From Sphingosinicella sp963974575 (lineage in GTDB: Bacteria > Pseudomonadota > Alphaproteobacteria > Sphingomonadales > Sphingomonadaceae), in contig NZ_CAXBBQ010000001.1 of assembly GCF_963974575.1 (NCBI RefSeq), forward strand, positions 434,001 to 498,000: a stretch of 64,000 nt of DNA, in the 5' to 3' direction. Under the pieces are notes generated by a model. The model was not told where the DNA came from, did no database searches, and saw only the letters and a program-made list of their open reading frames with translations. The translations under genes and the position numbers were made by a program. Shown here in pieces: positions 35,397 to 44,337 of this stretch; the stretch's first letter is position 1, and every line of letters starts with the position of its first letter.

Positions 35397-36011
35397 TTAT
35401 GAACCGGTGGCGCCGCGCAGAATGAAGGCGAGCACCTGGTCGACGGTCTGTTCGCGCTTCGCCTGGCCGGCGGAGGGTTTCGACCAGCGCAGATACCAGT
35501 TGATGACGCCGAGCATGTTGAAAGCGGTGACGCGCACGTCGCCGTCCGCGAGGAGGCCGGCGGCGCGCAGGGTTTCGAGTTCGGCGACGTAGATGGTCAG
35601 GATTTCGCGCTGGATGCGCTTGTTCGCCTTGTTGCCGCTCGCCGAGAGGCGTTCCTCGTCGATGAAGAAGATGCGCGATTCCCGTCGGTATTGTTCCGAG
35701 ACGTCCAGATGTTCGCGCACCAGCGCGGCGATGCGCGCGCGCGGCTCCGAAACGTCTTCGAGCGCGCCGCGCAGGCGGGCGGGAAGCGCCTTCACCGAGC
35801 GTTCGAGGATGGCGAGCCAGAGCGCCTCCTTGTTCTCGAAATAATGATAGACGTTCGAAACGCTGCGTCCCACCGCGTCCGCGATGTCGCGGATCGAGGT
35901 TCCCGCGAAGCCGTTGCGGGCGAACAGCTCCACCGCGACCTCCACGAGCTCCTCGCGGCCTCGCACCTCACGGGCGGCAGGCGAATTCTTCAGGCTGACG
36001 ACGCGCGCCAT
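35397..36011 (-). CDS. TetR-family regulator of the carboxylase operon
   Basis: 204 residues. HTH SIRDIADAVGRSVSNVYHYFENKEALW (about 40-66); the C-terminal INWYLRWSKPSAG region belongs to the family with large hydrophobic ligands. It is the promoter-proximal gene of the minus-strand run to 22436, so it is probably auto-regulated through palindromes at 36086-36118. An acyl-CoA or ketone pathway product is a likely inducer. Confidence 0.87.
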   Translation of the reverse strand: MARVVSLKNSPAAREVRGREELVEVAVELFARNGFAGTSIRDIADAVGRSVSNVYHYFENKEALWLAILERSVKALPARLRGALEDVSEPRARIAALVREHLDVSEQYRRESRIFFIDEERLSASGNKANKRIQREILTIYVAELETLRAAGLLADGDVRVTAFNMLGVINWYLRWSKPSAGQAKREQTVDQVLAFILRGATGS

Positions 36012-36085
36012 ACACTCTCCCCAGATTTTCCGTCCGCCGAATCGCGGATCTTGTCTGTTCTATCACGGCTTCGAATCAAGCCGAC

Positions 36086-36101
36086 TAGAACGATCGTTCT
36101 A
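36086..36101. promoter_or_regulatory. Perfect palindrome, probable operator of the TetR/carboxylase promoter
   Basis: A perfect 16-bp palindrome (TAGAACGA and its complement), 75 bp upstream of the tetR start. It shares the CGATCG centre with sites at 13349 and 19942. Confidence 0.6.
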
Positions 36102-36106
36102 TAATT

Positions 36107-36118
36107 GACTGATCGGTC
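36107..36118. promoter_or_regulatory. Second operator-like element
   Basis: GACTGATCGGTC, one mismatch from the perfect palindrome at 36242-36253 and five bases from the 36086-36101 site. Adjacent paired sites are common for TetR dimers. Confidence 0.45.
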
Positions 36119-36241
36119 TGGGATTTGTCAAGAGACGAGTTTGTGGCACAGTATTTTTCTATATCTTTATGTTTTATATGAATAAAAAATTCTGTTGAGC
36201 AAGATGTCCCGCCAAGGCATATTCTCGTTCTTGAAAAGATC

Positions 36242-36253
36242 GACCGATCGGTC
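36242..36253. promoter_or_regulatory. Third palindrome, near the hydrolase gene
   Basis: Perfect 12-bp palindrome GACCGATCGGTC, 37 bp upstream of the alpha/beta hydrolase start. It lies on the other side of the AT-rich stretch 36130-36230, so the divergent hydrolase/SDR pair can be controlled by the same regulator. Confidence 0.6.
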
Positions 36254-36289
36254 TGTTTATAATTTTCATTTCGAGGGGGAGTTGAAAGC

Positions 36290-37159
36290 ATGGACGGCGC
36301 CTATTCGCGGCTGATCCCCATCGGTGCCGAGCGTATGCATGTGCGCATCTGGGATGCGGACGGTCCCACGGTGATGATCGCGCACGGCGTCACGGGCACC
36401 AGCGCCGATCATACGCCGCTGGCCCGCAATCTGAGGGCACTGGGTTTCCGCGTGATCGCGCCCGATGCGCCGGGCTGCGGGCGGTCCGATCCGTCGCCCG
36501 ATCCCGAAAACGGCTACGGCCTCGGCGCGATGGCGGTCACCGTGCGCCGTTTCCTCGATGTCGTCGCCGACGGCCCCGTGCACTGGGTGGGCGCCTCCAA
36601 GGGCGGGGCGCTCGGCATCCGCATCGCCGGGGAAACGCCGGAGCGCATCGCCAGCCTCGTGCTCTACGATGTCGGCACCACGCTTCCCGATGCGATGCGC
36701 AGCGTGCTCGGCGAGCGCCTCGGCGGCCCGCCGCGCTTTCCCGACATGGGCGCGTTCCGCGAACACGTCGGCCGCTTCTTCGAGCGCGCCGGCGCCAGCC
36801 TCTCATCCGATCGCCTCGACGAGATCACCATCGGCTGGTCGCGCCGCCTCGACGATGGCGGCGTCGGCTATCACTACGATCCGGCGCTCTCCAACCAGTT
36901 CCGCAACAACCCGGAAGATTTCGCGCTCTGGCCGTGGTGGGACCGTGTCGCCTGCCCGGCGCTCATCATGCGCGGCGAGCGCTCGACCGTGCTGAGCGCA
37001 GCCGAGCTCGCCGAGATGGCCGCGCGCAACCCGCGCGCCGCCGCGCACACGGTTCCGGGCGCCGTGCATGTCGACATGCTCGACAGCGAGGGAATTCAGA
37101 ACACGATCATCGATTTCATCGCGGCCCATGCCGCGCAAGGGGAGGGCGTTGCAGCATGA
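36290..37159 (+). CDS. Alpha/beta hydrolase
   Basis: 289 residues. HGVTGTSADH (oxyanion loop), nucleophile elbow GASKGG (Ser near 103), and VHVDML with the likely catalytic His near the C-terminus. Meta-cleavage-product hydrolases and lactonases have this fold. It is coupled to the SDR by an ATGA overlap and divergent from the carboxylase operon. It may process an ester or C-C bond in the same route; the substrate is unknown. Confidence 0.82.
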   Translation: MDGAYSRLIPIGAERMHVRIWDADGPTVMIAHGVTGTSADHTPLARNLRALGFRVIAPDAPGCGRSDPSPDPENGYGLGAMAVTVRRFLDVVADGPVHWVGASKGGALGIRIAGETPERIASLVLYDVGTTLPDAMRSVLGERLGGPPRFPDMGAFREHVGRFFERAGASLSSDRLDEITIGWSRRLDDGGVGYHYDPALSNQFRNNPEDFALWPWWDRVACPALIMRGERSTVLSAAELAEMAARNPRAAAHTVPGAVHVDMLDSEGIQNTIIDFIAAHAAQGEGVAA

Positions 37160-37932
37160 CAGGACGGGTTCAGGACAAGGTCGCAGTCATCACCGGCGCC
37201 GCAGGAGGCCTCGGCCTCGCGATGGCCGAAGCGCTGGGCCGCGAGGGCGCGGTCGTCGTCCTCACCGACATCGACGCCGCGCGCGGCGAAGCCTCGGCGA
37301 AGTCTCTCGCAGCGAGCGGCATCCGCGCCCGCTTCGTCCGCCACGACGCGACCGTGCCCGAGGAATGGGAGCGTCTGACGGCGGACGTCCTCGCGAATGA
37401 AGGCCGCATCGACGTCCTCGTCAACAACGCCGGCGGCGGGCTCGACATGGATATCGAGAGCATGGATTTCGCGCACTACAAGCGCATGATCGCGCTCAAT
37501 CTCGATACCGCGTTCCTGGGGTGCAAATACGGCATCGCCTCGATGAAGGACCGCGGCGGCTCGATCATCAACATCTCGTCGGTCGGCGGCCTCATCGGCA
37601 CGGCGGCGCTCCCGGCCTATTCGGCGGCGAAGGGCGGCGTCCGGCTGCTCACGAAATGCGTCGCCGCGCACGCCGGCCAGCGCGGCTACGGCATCCGCGT
37701 GAACAGCGTCCACCCCGGCCTCATCCGCACGGCGGCGGGCGTCGAGGTGACGCGCATGGCGACGGGGCTCGACGAGGAAGGCGCGGTCGCCGCCTTCGCC
37801 TCGCTGCACCCGATCGGCCGCGTTGGCCAGCCGCACGAGATCGCGAACGGCGTCGTCTTCCTCGCGTCGGACGAATCGAGCTTCATGACCGGCTCCGAAC
37901 TCGTCATCGATGGCGGCTACACGGCGGTCTAG
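37156..37932 (+). CDS. Short-chain dehydrogenase/reductase (SDR)
   Basis: 258 residues from ATG 37156, overlapping the hydrolase stop as ATGA. TGAAGGLG near 13-20, NNAGGG near 76, and the Tyr-x3-Lys pair in AYSAAKGG. Could oxidise a 1-arylethanol to an aryl methyl ketone, which would feed the divergent carboxylase operon; this is inference. Its TAG overlaps the recQ stop in one CTAG. Confidence 0.83.
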   Translation: MTGRVQDKVAVITGAAGGLGLAMAEALGREGAVVVLTDIDAARGEASAKSLAASGIRARFVRHDATVPEEWERLTADVLANEGRIDVLVNNAGGGLDMDIESMDFAHYKRMIALNLDTAFLGCKYGIASMKDRGGSIINISSVGGLIGTAALPAYSAAKGGVRLLTKCVAAHAGQRGYGIRVNSVHPGLIRTAAGVEVTRMATGLDEEGAVAAFASLHPIGRVGQPHEIANGVVFLASDESSFMTGSELVIDGGYTAV

Positions 37933-39701
37933 TCGCCGAAGGCCCGGATCGTCTCGATGAACCGGTCGCCATAGGCATCGAGCTTGCGCGCACCCACCCC
38001 CGATATCTCCGAAAGCCCGGCGCGCGAAGTGGGCCGCGCCGCCGCCATCTCGCGCAGCGTGCTGTCGTGGAAGATCACGTAGGGCGGCACGCCCGCCTCC
38101 TCGGCAAGCGCGCGGCGGCAGGCGCGTAGCGCCTCGAACAGCGGATCGCCCACGGGGTTGTCCGCCTGTTGCTTCTTGCCGCGCCCCGTGCGCTCACGGC
38201 GCGGCGGCAGCACCAATGTCACGCTCTCCTCGCCGCGCAGGATCGCCCGCGCGCCGGGCCCGAGCGCAAGTCCGCCATGCTCGGTGGGCGTCACCGCCTC
38301 ATGCACCAGCAGCGCGCGCGACACCGGCTTCAACAGCGGCGCCTCCTCGGCCGAAACGATCCCGAACACGGTCAGGCTGTCGTGCCCGCGCGCGCGCACC
38401 TTGTCGCTCGCCTTGCCGGTCAGCACCTCTTCCAGATGGCCGATGCCATAGCTTTGGCCCGTGCGGTAAACGGCGGAGAGGAACTTCCGCGCCGTCTCCG
38501 TGGCGTCGATGCTTGCGGGCGGGTTCAGGCAGTTGTCGCAGTTGCCGCACGTCTGCGGCGGGTTTTCGCCGAAGTGTTTCAGCAGCACCGCGCGGCGGCA
38601 CCCGCCGGTTTCCACCAGTGCGCTGAGCGCTGAAATGCGCGCACGTTCGCCCGCCTGCCGCGCCTCTTCCACCTCGAAAACCCGCGTCCGCGCGCGCGCG
38701 AAATCCTCCGCGCCCCAGAACAGATGCGCCTCGGCGGGTTCGCCGTCGCGTCCCGCGCGTCCGCTTTCCTGGTAATAGCCCTCGATCGATTTCGGCAGGC
38801 CCGCGTGTGCCACGAAGCGCACGTCGGGCTTGTCGATGCCCATGCCGAACGCGACCGTCGCGACCATCACCATGTCTTCGCTGGCGATAAAGGCGGACTG
38901 GTTCGCCGCGCGGACTTCGGCGGGAAGCCCGGCATGATAGGGCAGCACGCGCCGCCCGCCGCGCGACAGCGTCTCCGCCAGGCTCTCGGTCGCCGCACGC
39001 GTCTGCGCATAGACGATGCCAGGGCCGGGGTTCGCCGCGAGCAGCTCGCCGATCTGCCGCGTCAGGCCGTTTCGCGGATGCACGGTGTAGCGGATATTCG
39101 GCCGGTCGAACCCGGCGATGATCATGCCCTCTTCGGGGATACCGAGCGCCGCGAGCACATCGATCCGCGTGTGTGCGTCGGCGGTCGCCGTGAGCGCGAG
39201 GCGCGGTACGTGCGCGTAGTCGTCGAGCAGCGGACGCAGCAGGCGATAGTCCGGCCGGAAGTCGTGTCCCCATTCCGAAACGCAGTGCGCCTCGTCGATC
39301 GCGAACATCGAAATGCGCGCATCGTCGAGAAGCTGCCGGAACCCGTCGCCGCTCGCGCGCTCGGGCGCCACGTACAGCAGATCGAGTTCGCCCGCGCACA
39401 GCCGCCGCTGCGTCTCCCAGCGGTCTGTATCCACCGATGTCAGGCTCGCCGCGCGGATACCCACGGCCTCTGCCGCGCGCAGCTGGTCGTGCATCAGCGC
39501 GATCAGCGGCGAGATGACGACGCAGCAGCCGTCCATCGCGACGGCGGGAAGCTGGTAGCATAGCGACTTGCCCGCGCCCGTCGGCATGATGGCGAGCGTA
39601 TGCTGCCCGGTGAGCACGCGTGAAACGACCGTCTCCTGCACGCCCCGAAAGGCGGGAAAGCCGAAAACCTCGTGAAGAATGGCGGCGGGATCGCGTCGCA
39701 T
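37929..39701 (-). CDS. recQ: ATP-dependent DNA helicase RecQ
   Basis: 590 residues from ATG 39701; an upstream TTG would add 12 residues. Walker A TGAGKS (41-46), DEAHCVSEWGHDFRPDY, the RQC zinc site (four Cys in ...CRRAVLLKHFG...CGNCDNC) and a C-terminal HRDC domain are complete. It unwinds DNA 3'-5' in recombination and fork repair. Last gene of the TBDR-TonB-recQ run, 53 bp behind TonB. Confidence 0.95.
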   Translation of the reverse strand: MRRDPAAILHEVFGFPAFRGVQETVVSRVLTGQHTLAIMPTGAGKSLCYQLPAVAMDGCCVVISPLIALMHDQLRAAEAVGIRAASLTSVDTDRWETQRRLCAGELDLLYVAPERASGDGFRQLLDDARISMFAIDEAHCVSEWGHDFRPDYRLLRPLLDDYAHVPRLALTATADAHTRIDVLAALGIPEEGMIIAGFDRPNIRYTVHPRNGLTRQIGELLAANPGPGIVYAQTRAATESLAETLSRGGRRVLPYHAGLPAEVRAANQSAFIASEDMVMVATVAFGMGIDKPDVRFVAHAGLPKSIEGYYQESGRAGRDGEPAEAHLFWGAEDFARARTRVFEVEEARQAGERARISALSALVETGGCRRAVLLKHFGENPPQTCGNCDNCLNPPASIDATETARKFLSAVYRTGQSYGIGHLEEVLTGKASDKVRARGHDSLTVFGIVSAEEAPLLKPVSRALLVHEAVTPTEHGGLALGPGARAILRGEESVTLVLPPRRERTGRGKKQQADNPVGDPLFEALRACRRALAEEAGVPPYVIFHDSTLREMAAARPTSRAGLSEISGVGARKLDAYGDRFIETIRAFGD

Positions 39702-39754
39702 TGCAGCGCGTGTAGGGAAGCGGCGCGGCCTGTGCAAAGCGGAAAACCGCAGGA

Positions 39755-40384
39755 TCAGCGAAAATGAAACGTCAGCGTGAAGCGCAGCGCATCATCGGGC
39801 AGGGCTTCGGGCGGTGGGGGGACAGGCGCTGAAAGGCGCACGGTCCGCTGCGCCAGCCGGTCGAGCGACATGCTGCCGCTCGGCTGCACGAGCTGAATGT
39901 CGGAAATCGCGCCACTCCGCGCGACGCTGAACGCGACCACCGCCTCGCCCGCCAGTCGCAGGCCCTGCGGCCGCCGCGCCGCGATCCACTGCCACAGCCG
40001 CCGGGCATAGTCGTCGCGGACGGCATCGGTGTTCGAAGGCGGGGGCATCTCGGGTCGCGGCGGCGGCGTGATCGTCAGCACGGGAGGCGGGGCGGCGGGC
40101 AGGATTGCGGGCGGCGAAGGCACCGCAATCTGGGGCGCGGCTGTCGGCGGCACCGTGCTGCGTGCCGGCGGAGCGGTCCGCGTGGGCGCGGTCGTCACCA
40201 CCGCATCGGGTTCCGCAACCGGCGGCAACAGCGTGATCGCCGCCGTGTGCAACATGGGCACGGGCGGCGTGTCCGCCCGCCCGCTGAACACGAACGCGGC
40301 AACGGCAAGGTGCAGCGCGGCGGACACGAGGATCGCAGTGATCCTCGTGCCGCCCGCTTGCCCGCCGGAACCGCGCCCGCGCAT
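39755..40384 (-). CDS. TonB-family energy transducer
   Basis: 209 residues. One N-terminal membrane anchor (about 15-34), a long Pro/Ala-rich spacer (about 50-118) and a C-terminal TonB domain with RLAGEAVVAFSVARSGAISDIQLVQPSG. It is four bases behind a copper-type TBDR, so it probably energises that receptor specifically. Confidence 0.88.
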   Translation of the reverse strand: MRGRGSGGQAGGTRITAILVSAALHLAVAAFVFSGRADTPPVPMLHTAAITLLPPVAEPDAVVTTAPTRTAPPARSTVPPTAAPQIAVPSPPAILPAAPPPVLTITPPPRPEMPPPSNTDAVRDDYARRLWQWIAARRPQGLRLAGEAVVAFSVARSGAISDIQLVQPSGSMSLDRLAQRTVRLSAPVPPPPEALPDDALRFTLTFHFR

Positions 40385-40388
40385 GGAC

Positions 40389-42509
40389 TCAGAATGCCGC
40401 CGAAAGCCCGACGTTTACCGATCGGCCGCGCCCCGGCACGGGCCGCAGCGAGCCGGTCGCGTCATAGTCGCCGAGCGACTTGCCGCCGAGCGGCAGGTCG
40501 TAGCCCGTGTCGAACAGATTCTGCACATCGAGGCTGATGCGGTAGCTGCCGAAACGATAGCCGGTGGAGATATTCACCAGCGCATAGCCATCCGTCACGG
40601 GCTCGTTGCGCGTCGCATCGACACGCGTCTTGTCGTCGATCAGCTCCACCTCGATCAGGTTTTCCCAGCCGCCGAGCGCGTGTTCGATGCCGATCCGGGC
40701 ATTCAGCGGCATCTGGTGATAGAGCGATCCGCCGTCGTCCCGGTTCTTGCCGCGCAGCCAGCTCGCGCTCGCCGTCAGCTTCACCTTGCCTGCCGCGCTG
40801 CTCGCCCAAAGCGGCAGTTCGCCCGACACGTCGATGCCGTAGAATTCGGCGTCCTGGTTCACGAACTGCAGCTGCGCGAATGGGGTCGGCATCCCCATCA
40901 TGTCGGTGAAGTCCTGCAGCTTCACCGCGTCGATATAGTCGTCGACGCGCGTGTAATGCGGCGCGATCTTCAGCGACCAGCTCTCGGCGCCTTCGCCCTT
41001 CAGGCTTAGCGCCGCGCTCAGCGTGTCGGCCGTCTCGGGCTTCAGCGCCAGATTGCCGACATAGCCGTTGCCGTCGCCGTACCAGCCGATCATCCGGCTC
41101 GACATCGAACCGCGTCCCCAAGAGTAGCGCTCGTAGACGTTGGGCGAGCGCACCTTGCGCGCGTAGCCGATTTCCAGCGCCGCGCGGTCGCTCGCCGCAT
41201 AGCGCGCGATCGCGCTCCAGCCCCAATTGCTGTCATGGCGTTTGCGGTCCGCCGCATTGAACGCCATGGCCGCCATCGCGTCCGCCATGTTCATCATCGA
41301 TGTCGAATAGGCCTGCACCTCGCCCGTGTTCATCCATACCTGGTCATTCCTCACGCCGATCGTCGTCGTCAGCGCGGGCGACCATTTCGCTTCCCATTCG
41401 GCGAAGCTGCCGAGCCGGTCGCGTTTGGAGGCGTTCACGTTGATGTAGGTGTTCGGACCCATCATCATGCTGCCCGCAACCGGCGGCCAGTAATCGTCGA
41501 GCCACTGGTGATGGAATTCGCTGCCCACGCGCAGCGTGTCGCGCGCATTCAGCGGCAGCTCCGTTTTCAGCGTGTAGCCGATCGTGTGCACCTCGGTGTT
41601 CATCGGCATCCCGCCGCTCGCCGTGCCGCCCTTGTCGGCCAGGAAGTTCATGCGGTGGTCGGTGTCGCGCCAATAGCCGCGAAGGTCGATGTCACCCCAG
41701 TCGAACGTGCCTTTCCAGCCGCCGTTCAGGAACCATGATCGGTTCGATGTCATGTCCATGTACTGGTTCGGGAAGCCTTCGTAGGGCGAGAAGTGGTAGC
41801 CGCCCTTCAGCGTGAACAGCCCCGCGTCCGTGTCGGCCGCGAAGCCCAGCGCGTGGTCGGTCTTCTTGTATTCGGTGGATCGCACCGTGCCGTCTTTGCC
41901 GCCGCCCTTGTAATTGTCGCTTTGGGTGAAGGATCCGTCATAGGTGAAGCTGGTCTTGTCGCCCGCGATCGTCAGCGATGCGGCACCGCCGAAGCCGTCG
42001 CCGTTGCTGCGATAGAACGTCGAAACCTCGCCCGTCACCAGCGTCTGGCCCGCCGCCGCGAAGCGCGGCGTCGCGGTTTCCACGGAGATGACGCCGCCGA
42101 TGCTGTCGCCGCCCATCGAAACGGGCGACACGCCGGTGATCACGCTCACCGCGTCGATCGTCTGCGGGTCGGTGTACGACAGCGGCGGGTTCATGTCGTT
42201 GGGGCAGGCGCTGTCGATCGGCGCGCCGTCGATGCGGATCGAAAGCCGGGGGCCGTTCAGGCCGCGGATCGTCGGCAGGCTCGAAAACCCGCCTGCGCCG
42301 TATGCGGAAACGCCGGGAATGCGGGAAAGGAGCGCGCCGGTATCGCTGCTGCGCGTGGCGCCGAGGTCGTCTTTCGAAAGCGTTTCGGCAGAGGCGGGGG
42401 CGATGCTGGAATCGACATCGATATCGGGAAGCGCGGTCGGCTCTTGCGCGGCGGCGGGTGTGGCAACGGCAAGCGCGGCCGCAAGCGCGGCAAAAGAGGT
42501 GCGGGACAT
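40389..42509 (-). CDS. TonB-dependent copper receptor (OprC/NosA-like)
   Basis: 706 residues. Signal peptide ends near AAAQ. The plug carries IDSACPNDMNPP, a Cys/Met signature shared by OprC and NosA copper receptors, and the barrel is rich in Met (SMMMGPN, SMMNMADAMAAM). The last strand ends VGLSAAF. Followed by TonB and preceded by a DUF2946 protein, it forms a copper-uptake module. Confidence 0.88.
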   Translation of the reverse strand: MSRTSFAALAAALAVATPAAAQEPTALPDIDVDSSIAPASAETLSKDDLGATRSSDTGALLSRIPGVSAYGAGGFSSLPTIRGLNGPRLSIRIDGAPIDSACPNDMNPPLSYTDPQTIDAVSVITGVSPVSMGGDSIGGVISVETATPRFAAAGQTLVTGEVSTFYRSNGDGFGGAASLTIAGDKTSFTYDGSFTQSDNYKGGGKDGTVRSTEYKKTDHALGFAADTDAGLFTLKGGYHFSPYEGFPNQYMDMTSNRSWFLNGGWKGTFDWGDIDLRGYWRDTDHRMNFLADKGGTASGGMPMNTEVHTIGYTLKTELPLNARDTLRVGSEFHHQWLDDYWPPVAGSMMMGPNTYINVNASKRDRLGSFAEWEAKWSPALTTTIGVRNDQVWMNTGEVQAYSTSMMNMADAMAAMAFNAADRKRHDSNWGWSAIARYAASDRAALEIGYARKVRSPNVYERYSWGRGSMSSRMIGWYGDGNGYVGNLALKPETADTLSAALSLKGEGAESWSLKIAPHYTRVDDYIDAVKLQDFTDMMGMPTPFAQLQFVNQDAEFYGIDVSGELPLWASSAAGKVKLTASASWLRGKNRDDGGSLYHQMPLNARIGIEHALGGWENLIEVELIDDKTRVDATRNEPVTDGYALVNISTGYRFGSYRISLDVQNLFDTGYDLPLGGKSLGDYDATGSLRPVPGRGRSVNVGLSAAF

Positions 42510-42603
42510 GGAAACTCCATCCTGTGCTGTGGGGCAACGGCCGGGCGCGAATGGCCCGGCAGGCGGTGGAGATGCGTCCGCAGAAAAAGGGTGCCGGAAA
42601 GGC

Positions 42604-42999
42604 CTAGCTGCGGACGCGAAGGCCCGGCGGTCCGCGCAGCGGCGGCCTCAGTCGCAGCAGGGCCGTGCGCGGGGCGTGCTGCGGCATATGCAGCGCAGCA
42701 GCAATGATGAAAACGATCGCGAGGGCCAGAAGCGCCGGATCGGCAGCGCCGAGCGCGGGCGCGGACAGTCCGCCGAAGGCGCAGGGCATGTCGTTGCTGC
42801 TCTTGTGTCCCTCGTTTGAGGGCACGGCGACGGCAACCGACTTCAGCCCCTCGCCCGTGCAGAGTTCAACGACCATCACGCCATCGACAACGGCGGGCAT
42901 GAACCCGGTGGGCACCAGCACTTTCACGAGCAGCGCGGCGGCAGCGAGCCAGACGGCAAGCCACCGGTAGCGCAGCAGGATCGTGTGCATCGTGTTCAC
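42604..42999 (-). CDS. DUF2946-family membrane protein, copper-associated
   Basis: 131 residues from GTG 42999, which has GGGGA six bases upstream; an ATG three codons later is the alternative. Two hydrophobic segments (about 10-35 and 85-107). The region with VELCTGEG and the SNDMPCAFGG block is typical of DUF2946, a family found beside copper receptors. Function unknown; metal handling inferred. Confidence 0.75.
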   Translation of the reverse strand: MNTMHTILLRYRWLAVWLAAAALLVKVLVPTGFMPAVVDGVMVVELCTGEGLKSVAVAVPSNEGHKSSNDMPCAFGGLSAPALGAADPALLALAIVFIIAAALHMPQHAPRTALLRLRPPLRGPPGLRVRS

Positions 43000-43056
43000 G
43001 GCCTGTCCCCTAGCCGCAGCGGGGCGGTATTGTCGCGGGGATAGGGTGTCGCACCA

Positions 43057-44337
43057 TCAACCGAGGCGGCGCGTCACCGAAAGCGCGTGCGCGGGCAGGC
43101 CCTCTGCCTCGGCCAGTCGCGCGGCGGCGGGACCGACGGCGGCGAAGCCTTCCGCCGAACAATCGAGGAAGGTCGTGCGCTTCATGAAGTCCGCCACCGA
43201 GAGCCCGGAGGAGAAGCGCGCGCGGCGTCCCGTGGGCAGCGTGTGGTTCGGCCCGCCGAGATAATCGCCGATCGCCTCGGGTGTCCGATAGCCCATGAAC
43301 ACCGATCCCGCGTGGCGCACGCGCGCGAACATCGCCTGCGGGTCCGCGATGCTGAGCGCGAGGTGTTCGGGCGCGAGCGCGTCGATCAGCGGCGGCGCTT
43401 CGTCGAGGCCGCGGACCGTGATGATCGCGCCGAAGCGCGCCCAGCTTTCGCGCGCCACCTCGCCGCCGAGTGCGTCGAGCGTGGCGTCCACAGCCTTGGC
43501 CGTGCGCGCAGCAAGGCCCGCATCGTCAGTGATGAGGATCGCCTGTGCGGTGCGGTCGTGCTCGGCCTGGCTCAGCAGGTCGGCCGCAAGCCAGTCCGGG
43601 TTCGCGGCGCTGTCCGCGACCACAAGGATTTCCGAAGGCCCCGCGACCATGTCGATGCCGACGCGCCCAAAAAGCTGCCGCTTGGCTTCGGCGACGAAGG
43701 CGTTGCCGGGGCCGGTGATCTTGTCGACGGCGCGAATCGTGTCCGTCCCGAAGGTGAGCGCGGCAATCGCCTGGGCGCCGCCGACGCGGTAGATCTCGTC
43801 GACGCCCGCCAGGCTGGCGGCATAAAGCACCAGCGGATTGACCGTGCCGCCCGGCGTCGGCGTCGTCATCACCAGCCGGCGCACGCCCGCGACCTTCGCG
43901 GGGATCGCGTTCATCAGCACGGTCGAGGGATAGCTGGCGAGTCCGCCCGGCACGTAGATGCCGACGTCGTCGATCGCGGACCAGCGCCACCCGGCGCGCA
44001 CGCCCACCGCGTCCACCGCATCGTGGTCGGATGGAAGCTGCCCGACGTGAAAGGCGCGGATGCGCTCCGCTGCAAGCTCAAGCGCCGCGCGGAGATCGGG
44101 AGCGATCTTGTCTTTCGCGGCGCTGATTTCAGCGTCGGTGAAGCGCAGCGTCGTCGTGTCGAGCCGGTCGAAGCGCTGTGTCAGTTCGAAAAGCGCCGCG
44201 TCGCCGCGCGCACGCACGTCGGCTATGATCCCGCTGACCGTCGCCGAAACATCGGTCGCCGTCTCCCGCCCTGCGTCCACGAACGCCGCGAAACGCTGCG
44301 CGAAATCCGCGTCGGAGGTGGAAAGTTCAAGCGGCAC
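43057..44337 (-). CDS. hisD: Histidinol dehydrogenase
   Basis: 426 residues. YVPGGLASYPSTVLMNAIPAKVAGV, GPGNAFVAEAKR and MVAGPSEILV motifs and the zinc-binding Gln/His/Asp residues are intact. It oxidises L-histidinol to histidine. Overlaps the hisG end by 11 bp. Confidence 0.97.
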   Translation of the reverse strand: MPLELSTSDADFAQRFAAFVDAGRETATDVSATVSGIIADVRARGDAALFELTQRFDRLDTTTLRFTDAEISAAKDKIAPDLRAALELAAERIRAFHVGQLPSDHDAVDAVGVRAGWRWSAIDDVGIYVPGGLASYPSTVLMNAIPAKVAGVRRLVMTTPTPGGTVNPLVLYAASLAGVDEIYRVGGAQAIAALTFGTDTIRAVDKITGPGNAFVAEAKRQLFGRVGIDMVAGPSEILVVADSAANPDWLAADLLSQAEHDRTAQAILITDDAGLAARTAKAVDATLDALGGEVARESWARFGAIITVRGLDEAPPLIDALAPEHLALSIADPQAMFARVRHAGSVFMGYRTPEAIGDYLGGPNHTLPTGRRARFSSGLSVADFMKRTTFLDCSAEGFAAVGPAAARLAEAEGLPAHALSVTRRLG

